Origin: Streptosporangium sp. NBC_01495
Lineage (GTDB): Bacteria; Actinomycetota; Actinomycetes; Streptosporangiales; Streptosporangiaceae
Assembly (NCBI RefSeq): GCF_036250735.1
Contig: NZ_CP109430.1
Span: 7,068,001-7,132,000, forward strand
Direction of reading: 5' to 3'
DNA: 64,000 nt
Made by a program: the position numbers and the translations under genes. Under the pieces are notes generated by a model. The model was given only the letters and a program-made list of their open reading frames with translations, was not told the origin of the DNA and did not search any database. This document shows positions 52,762-60,868 of this stretch, one piece after another. How positions within the stretch are numbered: position 1 is the first letter of the stretch; the number at the start of each line of letters is the position of its first letter.

Positions 52762-53385
52762 ATGCCTGTACGGAGTACACGATCCGTTGCCGTCCCGGCA
52801 GCGGCACTGCTCGCCGTGACACTGCTCGGCGGCTGCGGCGGCGACAGGCCGACCGCGGTGAAGCCCGAAGCCGTCGTGGCCACGGCACCCGCGGCCGTTC
52901 CGCCCGCCGCGGGCGCCCCACCCGCCGCGGACCTCCCGGCGACGGACGCCGAGGAGTACACCGCGGAGGAGTGCCCGGTCGGCGCCAACACCAAGAGGTT
53001 CGCCAAGACCCGCTTCGCGCTGCACGCGGGCCTCGCACTGGGGGCCTTCTACCGCTACATCTACAAACCGCTGCAAAGCGGTGGTTTCAAGGCCGGGGCG
53101 GAGAAGCGGAAGCGGACCTTCGCGAAGGCCGCCGCGGCCGGTCTTTTCACCCTTCACGAACTGAGGGTCGCCAGGCGCTTCGCCCTGGCCAACCCGACAT
53201 TGTGCAAGGGCGTCAAAACGGTCACCGACAGCTTCGACAACCTGACCAACAAGCTGAAGAGCGGCACCGCCACCCAGGCCGATCTGGAGGCCAGCAAGAA
53301 CTCCTTCGACAGCCTGCGGCAGAACGCCACGAAGAACGGCTACAACTTCACGGAGAAGACCCCGATCGTCCCCGGCGCGGGCTGA
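52762..53385 (+). CDS. Putative lipoprotein, unknown function
   Basis: The 207-aa protein has a signal peptide with lipobox LLGGC (Cys at about residue 22). An Ala/Pro-rich tether extends to about residue 70. A helical basic domain follows with two Cys (ECPVGANTKRFAKTRFALHA and PTLCKGVK) that may form a disulfide, and the stretch LGAFYRYIYKPLQSGGFKAG. No family was recognised. The ATG 52762 has a strong polypurine ribosome site. A hairpin terminator follows. Confidence 0.7.
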   Translation: MPVRSTRSVAVPAAALLAVTLLGGCGGDRPTAVKPEAVVATAPAAVPPAAGAPPAADLPATDAEEYTAEECPVGANTKRFAKTRFALHAGLALGAFYRYIYKPLQSGGFKAGAEKRKRTFAKAAAAGLFTLHELRVARRFALANPTLCKGVKTVTDSFDNLTNKLKSGTATQADLEASKNSFDSLRQNATKNGYNFTEKTPIVPGAG

Positions 53386-53397
53386 GAACACGGGTGT

Positions 53398-53426
53398 CGG
53401 CAGGTCCCGGAACGCGGGACCTGCCG
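53398..53426 (+). terminator. Hairpin terminator after the lipoprotein gene
   Basis: CGGCAGGTCCCG and CGGGACCTGCCG pair perfectly (12 bp) around GAACG, 13 bp past the stop. Confidence 0.7.
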
Positions 53427-53629
53427 CGGCCGTCCCGGCCGGACCCGGCATACCGCCGGTCATCCCTTTCCCGTCCCGCTCGTGCCACCGTCCCGGACGC
53501 GTGCCGCGACGGGTGAGTGCCCCGCGCGGGGGACGCCGGGTCACCCCGGGGGCGGACGACCCGGGGCGGACCGGCGGCTTACCTTCCTGGCGACAGTCCC
53601 ACACAGGCGCACAGGCAAGGAAATCCCCC

Positions 53630-54334
53630 ATGTTCAAGGACTCCGCCGACTTCCGGCGCATCGCCTCCGGCGTGTTACTGATCGTCGCCCCGCTGCTCCA
53701 AGCCATCGCCGTCATCCTCGACCCCGGCACCTGGGGCGACGAGCGCGAGGCGGTCAGCTTCGGGGAGAACCCCGCTCTCGCCCAGGTCCAGTCGGTGATG
53801 TACCACTGGGCCTACCTGCTGATGGCCCTGGCGGCCCTCAGCCTGCTGCACGTGATGCGCCGCCGCGCGGTGGTCTTCGGCCACATCGCCGGCCCGCTCA
53901 CCATCCTCGGCTACATCAACCTGTCGGGCCTGCTCATGAGCGACCCGGTGGAGTGGTGGCTCGGGCAGCGGAACCCCCCTGAGCAGGCGCAGCGGATCCT
54001 CGACGAGATGCTGGACCTGCCCGGCGTCGTCTTCGGCTTCCAGATGCCGTGGCTGTTCTTCGCCATCTTCGGCATGCCCGTCCTGCTGCTCGGCGTCTGG
54101 CGGGCGGGATTCGCGCACTGGTGGGTGCCACTCGTCGTCCTCATCGGCTATGGCGCCTCGATGCTGGTCCCGTACGGTCCGGTGACCATCCCGATGTGGG
54201 GCGCCCCCGCGGTCGCGCTGGGCTGGCTCGGCGTCAAGATGATCCGGATGAGCCGCGAGGAGTGGATCGCGTACTACCCGACGGCCGCCCCCGGCCGGAC
54301 CACACCCGACTCGTACGCGAACACCACCGCCTGA
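53630..54334 (+). CDS. Six-TM membrane protein, unknown function
   Basis: The 234-aa protein starts at ATG 53630 with AAGGA upstream. About six hydrophobic segments (GVLLIVAPLLQAIAVIL, YLLMALAALSLLHVM, LTILGYINLSGLLM, WLFFAIFGMPVLLLGVW, WVPLVVLIGYGASMLV, APAVALGWLGVKMI) are spaced evenly. It has no catalytic motif. The pattern resembles DUF4386-type or other small actinobacterial integral membrane proteins. Its last 61 bp overlap the 3' end of the convergent response regulator gene. Confidence 0.75.
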   Translation: MFKDSADFRRIASGVLLIVAPLLQAIAVILDPGTWGDEREAVSFGENPALAQVQSVMYHWAYLLMALAALSLLHVMRRRAVVFGHIAGPLTILGYINLSGLLMSDPVEWWLGQRNPPEQAQRILDEMLDLPGVVFGFQMPWLFFAIFGMPVLLLGVWRAGFAHWWVPLVVLIGYGASMLVPYGPVTIPMWGAPAVALGWLGVKMIRMSREEWIAYYPTAAPGRTTPDSYANTTA

Positions 54335-54936
54335 GCCCGGTCGCGCAGGTGGAGCTTCATCAGCACCCGCGCCACGTGGGTCTTGACCGTGGCCTCACCG
54401 ACGAAGAGCTTCCCCGCGATCTCGGCGTTGGTCAGGCCGCGCGCCAGGGAGCGCAGTACCTCCAGCTCGCGCGGGGTGAGGTCGGCCAGCTGCGGCGGGG
54501 GCGCCGGGTCGTGGCGTCCGGCGAAGGAGGCGATGACGCGGGTGGTGACGGCCGGGTCGAGCAGGGCGTCCCCGGCGACGACGACACGGATGGCCTCCAC
54601 GAGCTGCTCGGGCGGCGAGACCTTGAGCAGGAACCCGCTGGTCCCGGCGCGGAGCGCGGCGTAGAGGTTCTCGTCGGTGTCGAAGGTCGTCAGCATCACG
54701 ACCTTCGGCGGGTCCGGCTGGCCCAGCAGCCGGCGGGCGGCGGTGAGACCGTCCATCCGCGGCATCGAGATGTCCATCAGCACGATGTCGGGCCTGGTGC
54801 GGCGGACCACGGCGAGGGCCTCGATCCCGTCGGGGGCCTCACCGACCACCTCCAGGCCGGGCTCGCTCTCCACGACGAGCTTCAGCCCGGCACGGACCAT
54901 CGCCTGGTCGTCGGCGATCACGACGCGGATGTTCAC
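54274..54936 (-). CDS. NarL-type response regulator (orphan)
   Basis: The 220-aa regulator has a receiver domain with D9/D10 (IADDQAMVRAGL), phosphoacceptor Asp in IVLMDISMPRMDG and Lys in FLLKVSPPEQL, then a LuxR HTH (LTPRELEVLRSLARGLTNAEIA, EATVKTHVARVLMKLHLRDR). Its receiver is very similar to that of the BTAD-fused regulator at 7516-8997 (VVMLTTFDTDENLYAALRAG versus VVMMTTFGTDDNLYAALRAG). No kinase is adjacent. Its 3' end overlaps the convergent membrane protein gene by 61 bp. Confidence 0.93.
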   Translation of the reverse strand: MNIRVVIADDQAMVRAGLKLVVESEPGLEVVGEAPDGIEALAVVRRTRPDIVLMDISMPRMDGLTAARRLLGQPDPPKVVMLTTFDTDENLYAALRAGTSGFLLKVSPPEQLVEAIRVVVAGDALLDPAVTTRVIASFAGRHDPAPPPQLADLTPRELEVLRSLARGLTNAEIAGKLFVGEATVKTHVARVLMKLHLRDRAQAVVFAYESGVVRPGAAVG

Positions 54937-55122
54937 TTCTCCTCCTTGGCAGGCGGCTGGACACCTCGTTCCGAGGCCGGGCGATCAACAACCCGTACGC
55001 GCGGGTACCGGAGAAGGGAAGAGGAGAACCGCCCTGCGGGGAGACTAAAGCCTGGTGACCGTCTTGCCCATAGGACAAAACGCCCGGACAAGCCGCTCAC
55101 AAGTGGGACACAAGTCAACGGG

Positions 55123-56697
55123 TCAGGACGCCGGGAACGAGACACTCCGCACGAACCGGTTGGCTACCGCGTCGTCACACCTGCCGGGCGCGCAGAAGTA
55201 GATGAGGAGGGCGGGCTCGTCCTGCCGTTCGACGACCCAGCCGGTGAATTCGAGCTGGCCGCCGCGCTGCGGGTCGACGATCGTCCCCTGCAGGCGCACG
55301 GCGGACTTCCCGCCCACGCTCACCTGGACCACCTGGGAGAGGACGCTCACCGTCCCGGGAAGCGAGGACTGCAGGGTCTCCTCCAGCTGCTTGGCGCCGC
55401 CGCGCGGGTCGAGGGTGTCGAGCGTCTGCGCGTAGAGGCCGGTGGCGTCCTGCGGGGCGTCCTTGATGATCTCGTTCGCCGCGGCCCAGTCGGCGGTGAC
55501 GGGCGTGGCGAACAGCGCGCGGAACTGCTCCACCTTCGGCGAGGCCGCCACGAACACGTCGGCGTGCGGCTGCAGCGTCCAGGTGCCGGGGTACTGGAAG
55601 GCGACCGGCACCGCGGCGGAGCCTCCGTACGCCGTCCAGGTGTCGCCGCCGCGCAGGAACGTCGCGAGCACCGCCACCAGCGCGATGATCGCCGTGATCG
55701 CCACGGCCGCGCCGATGAGGATGCCCTTCCCGCCCGACGAGGACCTCTTCGGCTCCTTCCGTTTCCCGGACACCTCGGTCGTCTCGGACGCCGTCGGCGG
55801 CGGCGGCGGTGACGGGGGAGCCTGCGCGAGCTGGTACGGCTGCCCGGCGCCGCTGATCGCGTCGCGCAGGTCGGCGATGAACTGGCCGCAGGTGTCGTAG
55901 CGCTGCTCGGGCGACTTGGCCAGGGCCCGCATCATGACGCCGTCGACCTCGAGCGGCAGCTCGGGACGGAGTGTGGTGAGCGGCGTGGGCGTCTCGGCGA
56001 GATGCGCCCAGAGCAGGGCGATCTCGTTGTCACGCTGGAAGGGCAGCCGCCCGGACAGGGCCTCGTAGACCACGCAGGCCAGGCCGTACTGGTCGCAGCG
56101 GCCGTCGATGTGCTCCTTGTTGATCTGCTCGGGCGACATGTAGCGGGGGGTGCCGATGAACTGGTTGGTCTGGGTCAGCCCGGAGATCGAGGTGCGGTGC
56201 TTGGTGATGCCGAAGTCGGTGAGGTAGGCGTGGTCGCCCTCGGTGTGGCCGGCGATCAGGATGTTGGCGGGCTTGACGTCGCGGTGGACCAGGTCGTGGG
56301 CGTGCGCGGTGTCGAGCGCCGCGGCCACCTGGGCGAAGATCCGGCTGACCTGGCTGACCGGCATCGGGCCCCGGTCGTAGAAGAGCTTGCGCAGGTCGGG
56401 GCCGTTGACGTAACGCATCGCGATGTAGAGGGTGCCGTCGTCGGCGGTGTCGGCCTCGTAGATCGGGATGATGTTGGGGTGGTCGATGCTCGCGACCGTG
56501 CGCGACTCCAGCACGAAGCGCTGGCGGAACCGGTCGTCCTCACCGAGCAGCGGATTGAGGATCTTCAGTGCCACCCGGCGGTTGAGCCTGGGGTCGATCG
56601 CGAGATAGACCACGGCCATGCCGCCCTTGCCGATGATGTCCTCGACCTGGTAGCCGGCCACTTCCCGGCCGATCAGCGCCCTGTCGTTCATGGACAT
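55123..56697 (-). CDS. Transmembrane Ser/Thr protein kinase
   Basis: The 524-aa PknB-type kinase has the glycine loop GKGGMAVVY, Lys45 (VALKIL), catalytic HRDVKPAN (HRD at 138-140), DFG at 161-163 and the activation segment GTPRYMSPEQIN. A Pro/Ser linker is followed by one membrane helix (ILIGAAVAITAIIALVAVLATF) and a ~190-aa extracellular domain with paired cysteines near the end (YFCAPGRCDD). The ATG 56697 overlaps the stop of the preceding gene by one base (TGATG), so it is translated with the pseudo-protease partner. It probably senses an outside cue and phosphorylates cytosolic targets. Confidence 0.95.
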   Translation of the reverse strand: MSMNDRALIGREVAGYQVEDIIGKGGMAVVYLAIDPRLNRRVALKILNPLLGEDDRFRQRFVLESRTVASIDHPNIIPIYEADTADDGTLYIAMRYVNGPDLRKLFYDRGPMPVSQVSRIFAQVAAALDTAHAHDLVHRDVKPANILIAGHTEGDHAYLTDFGITKHRTSISGLTQTNQFIGTPRYMSPEQINKEHIDGRCDQYGLACVVYEALSGRLPFQRDNEIALLWAHLAETPTPLTTLRPELPLEVDGVMMRALAKSPEQRYDTCGQFIADLRDAISGAGQPYQLAQAPPSPPPPPTASETTEVSGKRKEPKRSSSGGKGILIGAAVAITAIIALVAVLATFLRGGDTWTAYGGSAAVPVAFQYPGTWTLQPHADVFVAASPKVEQFRALFATPVTADWAAANEIIKDAPQDATGLYAQTLDTLDPRGGAKQLEETLQSSLPGTVSVLSQVVQVSVGGKSAVRLQGTIVDPQRGGQLEFTGWVVERQDEPALLIYFCAPGRCDDAVANRFVRSVSFPAS

Positions 56698-58307
56698 CAC
56701 GTCTTGGTCGGCTGGCCGCAGTAACCGCAGAAGCTGTGGGCGGGGCCCAGCCGCATCCCGCAACCCGTGCAGTATTTCTGCGCCACGTCTCCGGGTTTCG
56801 TGCCCGGCGCCGGGCTGGAACCGGGTGCCGTGTTGTGGCCCGGAGCCGTGTTGTGACCCGGATCGCGCGCCACCAGCACCGGCTGGCCGGGCGTGGAGGA
56901 GATCTTGGGCAGCGCCGGGAAGGAGCGTCCGACGACGATCGTGGAGTCGGTCTGCTCGTCGAAGGCCGGTCGCGGCGGTATCGGTATCGGTGGTGAGGCC
57001 GGGATCGGGGGCCGGGTCCTCGCGGCCGGGCTCGGCTCGGGCTCGGGCTCGGCCTCGGGCTCCGACGACCCGCGGCGCCAGAGCAGGATCGCGGTGGTCA
57101 GCACGACCAGCACCAGCAGGCCGCCGCCGACGAGGAACGGCCACAGGGGCGTGCCCCCGGGCTGGTCGGTGGAGGCGGCCACCCTCTTGGTCGCCTCGTC
57201 CTCGGCGGTGCCGCGCTTGGCCTGTGACGTCTTCAGGTGCGCGGCCGCCACGGTGTGGCCCGGATAGAGCTCCAGCACGCGCTGGAAGGCGGGCACGGCG
57301 TCGCCGTAGTAGTGGGTGTGGAAGCGGGTCAGCGCCTGCTCGAAGGCGGCGTCGATCGGGCCTCGGGCGGGCGCGACGTCCGCCTCGGCGAGGGCCTTGG
57401 TGACCTCGCGGACGCCGATCATCCGGGCGTCCTTGCCGCCGCCGAGCAGCAGGCCGACGACCTCGCCCTTCTTGTCCTCGATCACCGGGCCGCCGAGCAG
57501 GCCCCTGTCGATGAGGGCACCCAGCTTCTCCGGCTCGTTGACCTTGTTCTCCGGGTCCTTGAACTCACGGCCGCCCTCTCCGGCGCCGCCCGCCCGCAGG
57601 TGGGCGATGTCGACGGTCTCCGGCAGGTTCGCGGCGGGCCGCCCGGTGAACCCCGCGACCGCCACCGGCGAGGCGTCCTTGGCGGGCACCGCGGCGGCGA
57701 GCGGGGCGGTGGGCAGGCCCGCACTCCCGTCGGCGCGGCCGACCGGCTTCAGCACCGCGGGACTGTCGGGCCTGTCGCCGGTACGGACGATCTCGGCCTT
57801 GAACCCCTCCTTGTCGGCGGGGGCGATGTTGGGGAAGACCGTGATCTCGGTGGTGACGTCGATGATGCAGGTGGCGGTGGGCTGCTTGGGCGGGTAGCAC
57901 TCCTCCAGGTGGTGGTTGAGCTGGTCGTCCTTGAGCTTGTGCCGCTCGAAGTCCTCGGGGATCTTGACCTTGTGGTGCGCGGCGAAGATCTTGTTGGCGG
58001 CGTAGATCCGGACGTCGCGGTCGGTCTTGACCACCCGGGTGAGGGTGACCATGCCCCCGTCGGGGTTGATCACGGTGCCGGTGCCGGTGCCGATCGGCAC
58101 CTCGTAGGAACGCTCCACGTGCACCAGCTCGCCGATGTGGTCGAGCAACGTGATGTCGACACGCGCCGTGGCCTCGATCCTGACCACCGCGGGGGTCACC
58201 AGGTCGGTGATTCCGCTGGGGTGCTCGTGAGCCAGGGCGGGAGCCACCCCGGCGATCGCCAAGGAGAGTCCTCCGAAAAACGCCAGCGCCGAACCGAACC
58301 GCCGCAT
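56697..58307 (-). CDS. Membrane protein: pseudo-protease outside, zinc ribbon inside
   Basis: The 536-aa protein has a signal peptide (ALAFFGGLSLAIAGVAPALA). A trypsin-like extracellular domain follows (ITDLVTPAVVRIEA, GTGTGTVINPDGGMVTLTRVV, GLLGGPVIEDKKGEVVGLLLG) in which the nucleophile motif GNSGGP is GLLGGP, so the Ser is lost. A TPR-like stretch (TRFHTHYYGDAVPAFQRVLE) precedes one membrane helix (WPFLVGGGLLVLVVLTTAILL). The cytosolic part is Pro/Glu-rich, with STIVVGRSF and a C-terminal zinc ribbon, CTGC and CGYC. ATG 58307 has AGGGAG upstream. It is coupled to the downstream kinase. Likely a sensor or kinase partner. Confidence 0.85.
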   Translation of the reverse strand: MRRFGSALAFFGGLSLAIAGVAPALAHEHPSGITDLVTPAVVRIEATARVDITLLDHIGELVHVERSYEVPIGTGTGTVINPDGGMVTLTRVVKTDRDVRIYAANKIFAAHHKVKIPEDFERHKLKDDQLNHHLEECYPPKQPTATCIIDVTTEITVFPNIAPADKEGFKAEIVRTGDRPDSPAVLKPVGRADGSAGLPTAPLAAAVPAKDASPVAVAGFTGRPAANLPETVDIAHLRAGGAGEGGREFKDPENKVNEPEKLGALIDRGLLGGPVIEDKKGEVVGLLLGGGKDARMIGVREVTKALAEADVAPARGPIDAAFEQALTRFHTHYYGDAVPAFQRVLELYPGHTVAAAHLKTSQAKRGTAEDEATKRVAASTDQPGGTPLWPFLVGGGLLVLVVLTTAILLWRRGSSEPEAEPEPEPSPAARTRPPIPASPPIPIPPRPAFDEQTDSTIVVGRSFPALPKISSTPGQPVLVARDPGHNTAPGHNTAPGSSPAPGTKPGDVAQKYCTGCGMRLGPAHSFCGYCGQPTKT

Positions 58308-58592
58308 CGCCACTCCCTACAGGGGATAGGACCAGGGTCGCAAACAGGGGTGAATAAGTGAACCGTCCAGGCCCGAGGGCTTGACTTTCTTTCCGCCATC
58401 ACCAGTGAAAGGTCATGAGCGGGGCATCGCCACCCCGTTTTGACCATCCCGTTTTGCGGCCTATCGTCACGTCCACGCCCCGTCGCGGACAGTTACGCAA
58501 AGTCTAATCCTGACCCGCCCTCCGGCGCGACAACGTATACCGGACGAAGATCGGTCCGTACGGAAAAGCCCGCCCCCTCGGCCCCGGCCCCC

Positions 58593-59177
58593 TCAGCTCC
58601 GGGGACGCAGCAGCACGGCGGGATCGAAGGAGACCTCGAACGGGGCGAGCAGGTTCGCCACCTCTCCGGCCTCGTGCTTCTCCGCCGGTTTGTACTCGTC
58701 GCCGGCCAGCTCGTGAACGTGGACGGACGGCCCCTCGGACAGCTCGATCCGCCAGTAGGCGGGGATCCCCGCCGCCGCGTAGGCGGCCCTCTTGAGGTGG
58801 CGGTCTCGCGCCTGGGTGCTCGGGCTGACCATCTCGACGGCCAAGAGGATGTCGCGCGGCGCGAACATCAGCTCCGTCTCGTCGATGACCTCAGTCGGCA
58901 CCACGACGAGGTCGGGGATGAAGAAGTCGCGCCTGCTCACCCGGAGGTTGACATCCGGCAGCGGCTCGAACTCGGGTGGCGCGGCGTCCTCGAGGATTCG
59001 CGCGAGACGCAAGATCGAACGCTGGTGCAGGGGGACAGGAGAGGGACTCACCAGTAGGCTCCCGTTGAAGAGCTCGTAGCGGTTCCCGTCGTCGGGAAAC
59101 GTGAGCAGGTCGTCGACAGTGAACGGCGGCTCTCCTTGGAGAACCGTCCGCCTGGTCGTCGGCTCCGTCGTTGCCAT
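58593..59177 (-). CDS. Uma2 family protein (PD-(D/E)XK nuclease fold)
   Basis: The 194-aa protein is a Uma2/DUF820 member: FTVDDLLTFPDDGNRYELFNGSLLVSPSPVPLH at the N-terminus in two conserved pieces, then FFIPDLVVVP and ILLAVEMVSPST holding the Asp and Glu of the nuclease core, and Lys in RHLKRAAYAAAGIPAYW. Such proteins are numerous in actinobacteria and cyanobacteria; biological role unknown. The start is ATG 59177 with AGGTGA upstream. It stands alone. Confidence 0.92.
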   Translation of the reverse strand: MATTEPTTRRTVLQGEPPFTVDDLLTFPDDGNRYELFNGSLLVSPSPVPLHQRSILRLARILEDAAPPEFEPLPDVNLRVSRRDFFIPDLVVVPTEVIDETELMFAPRDILLAVEMVSPSTQARDRHLKRAAYAAAGIPAYWRIELSEGPSVHVHELAGDEYKPAEKHEAGEVANLLAPFEVSFDPAVLLRPRS

Positions 59178-59245
59178 CGCGGTCACCTGCTCAGTATCGG
59201 GAGTCTCGCCCTCGCCCACATGCTACTTCCCGCAATTCCCCTACT

Positions 59246-59965
59246 TTAAGTAGTCAACACATCACGGTTCGCCCATCGGTGGGCGCCCTGGTGGACGGCG
59301 GTGCGCACCGCGCGGGCGATGCGGGCGCCCCAGGTGGAGCGGGGGCCGCCGAAGAGCTCCTCGGGGCCGCCGGGAGCCCGGTCGGGGGCGGCCACGCAGA
59401 CGGCGTCGGAGGCGGTGCCGGTGCAGGGGAAACCGGCCTCGAGCAGTGCCTGGGTCTTGGCCTCGGTCACCGTCATGACCGCGTTGACCAGAGCCGCGTC
59501 GCTCATCGCGACCGGTACGGCGACGGCGATGTTGATCGTTCCCGGCAGGAAGATCGGGGCCAGCTCGGGATCGGCGGCGCCTTCCGGGGCGGCGGCCCAG
59601 GTGGGGACGCGCAGCCCGACGGTCGCCACGACCTCCGCTCCCCCGTCGCGGGCCCGGGTGAAGTGGTCGACCGACGCCGCGGTGAGCATGCCGACCCCGG
59701 GGCCCGGCGGGGCCAGCTCCAGCAGGTGGTCCACCGGGTCCATCCGCGAGTATCCGGCGACCACCTGCGCGTTGAGCATCCAGGCGGCCGGGCCGATGCC
59801 GCCGCCGACCATGGCCGAGGAGATCGCCCGCCACCCGGGCCCGAACTCCCACAGCAGCGAGGCCAGCCGCGCGCCGTCCTCGTCGCGGTGGCTCAGCGTC
59901 AGCGCGGCCCCGGGTGAACCCCGGGTCCGCCCGGGAACGTCCGGCCGGACCTCGAACCCGCTCAC
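59246..59965 (-). CDS. cbiZ: Adenosylcobinamide amidohydrolase
   Basis: The 239-aa enzyme removes the aminopropanol arm of imported (adenosyl)cobinamide to give cobyric acid for cobalamin remodelling. Family features are ISSAMVGGGIGPAAWMLNAQV, DPVDHLLELAP, GVGMLTAASVDH, PGTINIAVAVP and a C-terminal GTASDAVCVAAP. The start GTG 59965 has GGAG seven bases upstream; a longer reading from GTG 60070 would overlap btuD. It is the last gene of a btuFCD operon under a cobalamin riboswitch, so salvage from the environment is clear. Confidence 0.93.
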   Translation of the reverse strand: MSGFEVRPDVPGRTRGSPGAALTLSHRDEDGARLASLLWEFGPGWRAISSAMVGGGIGPAAWMLNAQVVAGYSRMDPVDHLLELAPPGPGVGMLTAASVDHFTRARDGGAEVVATVGLRVPTWAAAPEGAADPELAPIFLPGTINIAVAVPVAMSDAALVNAVMTVTEAKTQALLEAGFPCTGTASDAVCVAAPDRAPGGPEELFGGPRSTWGARIARAVRTAVHQGAHRWANRDVLTT

Positions 59966-59993
59966 GAACGCTCCAGACGAATCCAGGTCCCGC

Positions 59994-60767
59994 TCAGGGA
60001 CGCTCAAGGTGAACCTCCGGCCTGCCGCCGGGACCGGTCGCGACACGGACGCGGGCGTCGAAGTGCTCACCGATCAGCTCCCCCGTCAGCACCTCGGCCG
60101 GAGTGCCGGAGGCGGCCACCCGGCCGCCCGAGAGCAGCGTCATCGAGTCAGCGTACTGACCCGCGAGGCTCAGGTCGTGCAGAGTCGTGACGACGGTCAG
60201 CCCGTCGGCCAGCCGGAGCCGGTCCACGAGTTCCAGCACCTGCTGCTGGTGTCCCAGGTCGAGGGCCGTGGTGGGCTCGTCGAGCAGGAGCACCGGGGCC
60301 CGCTGGGCCAGCGCCCTGGCGAGCACGACGCGCTGGCGCTCGCCACCGGACAGGTGGGCGAGCGGGCGGGCGGCGAGTGACGACAGGTCCAGCCGTTCCA
60401 GCACCGACGCGGTCACCTCGCGGTCGTGACGGCTCTCGCGGCCCAGGTAGGGGATGTACGGGGTGCGGCCGAGCAGGGCGTAGTCGAACACGGTCATGTC
60501 GGCCGGCAGCGCCGGGGACTGCGGGGCGTAGGCCAGCAGCCTGGCCCGCTCCCTGGGCCTGAGCCGCCTGAGCGGTGTGTCGTCGACGAGTGCCTCTCCC
60601 CCGAAGGGCAGCACTCCCGCCAGGGCCCGCAGCAGCGTGGACTTGCCCGCGCCGTTGGCACCGATGACCGCCAGCCAGCCGCCGTCCCGTACTTCGAGCC
60701 CGACACCGGACAGCACCGCGCGCCGGTCCAGCACGACCGACAGGTCCCTCACCACCAGGTGGCTCAC
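59994..60767 (-). CDS. btuD: Corrinoid ABC transporter ATPase
   Basis: The 257-aa ATPase has Walker A IGANGAGKSTLLRAL, the Q-loop APQSPALPADM, signature LSGGERQRVVLARALA, Walker B VLLLDEPTTALD and switch His in TTLHDLSLA. It is of the FecE/BtuD class. The GTG at 60767 is preceded by GGGGAG. Position between btuC and cbiZ, after a cobalamin riboswitch, sets the substrate as a corrinoid rather than an iron chelate. Confidence 0.93.
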   Translation of the reverse strand: MSHLVVRDLSVVLDRRAVLSGVGLEVRDGGWLAVIGANGAGKSTLLRALAGVLPFGGEALVDDTPLRRLRPRERARLLAYAPQSPALPADMTVFDYALLGRTPYIPYLGRESRHDREVTASVLERLDLSSLAARPLAHLSGGERQRVVLARALAQRAPVLLLDEPTTALDLGHQQQVLELVDRLRLADGLTVVTTLHDLSLAGQYADSMTLLSGGRVAASGTPAEVLTGELIGEHFDARVRVATGPGGRPEVHLERP

Positions 60768-60868
60768 CGGTCTCCCCTCCGTCTCTCCCCTTCGCGCGGC
60801 GCGGGTCACGGTCGCGCGCTCACCGTACGGGCGGGCCGATGCCCTCATCCCGTGGCCCACGCGCGGCG

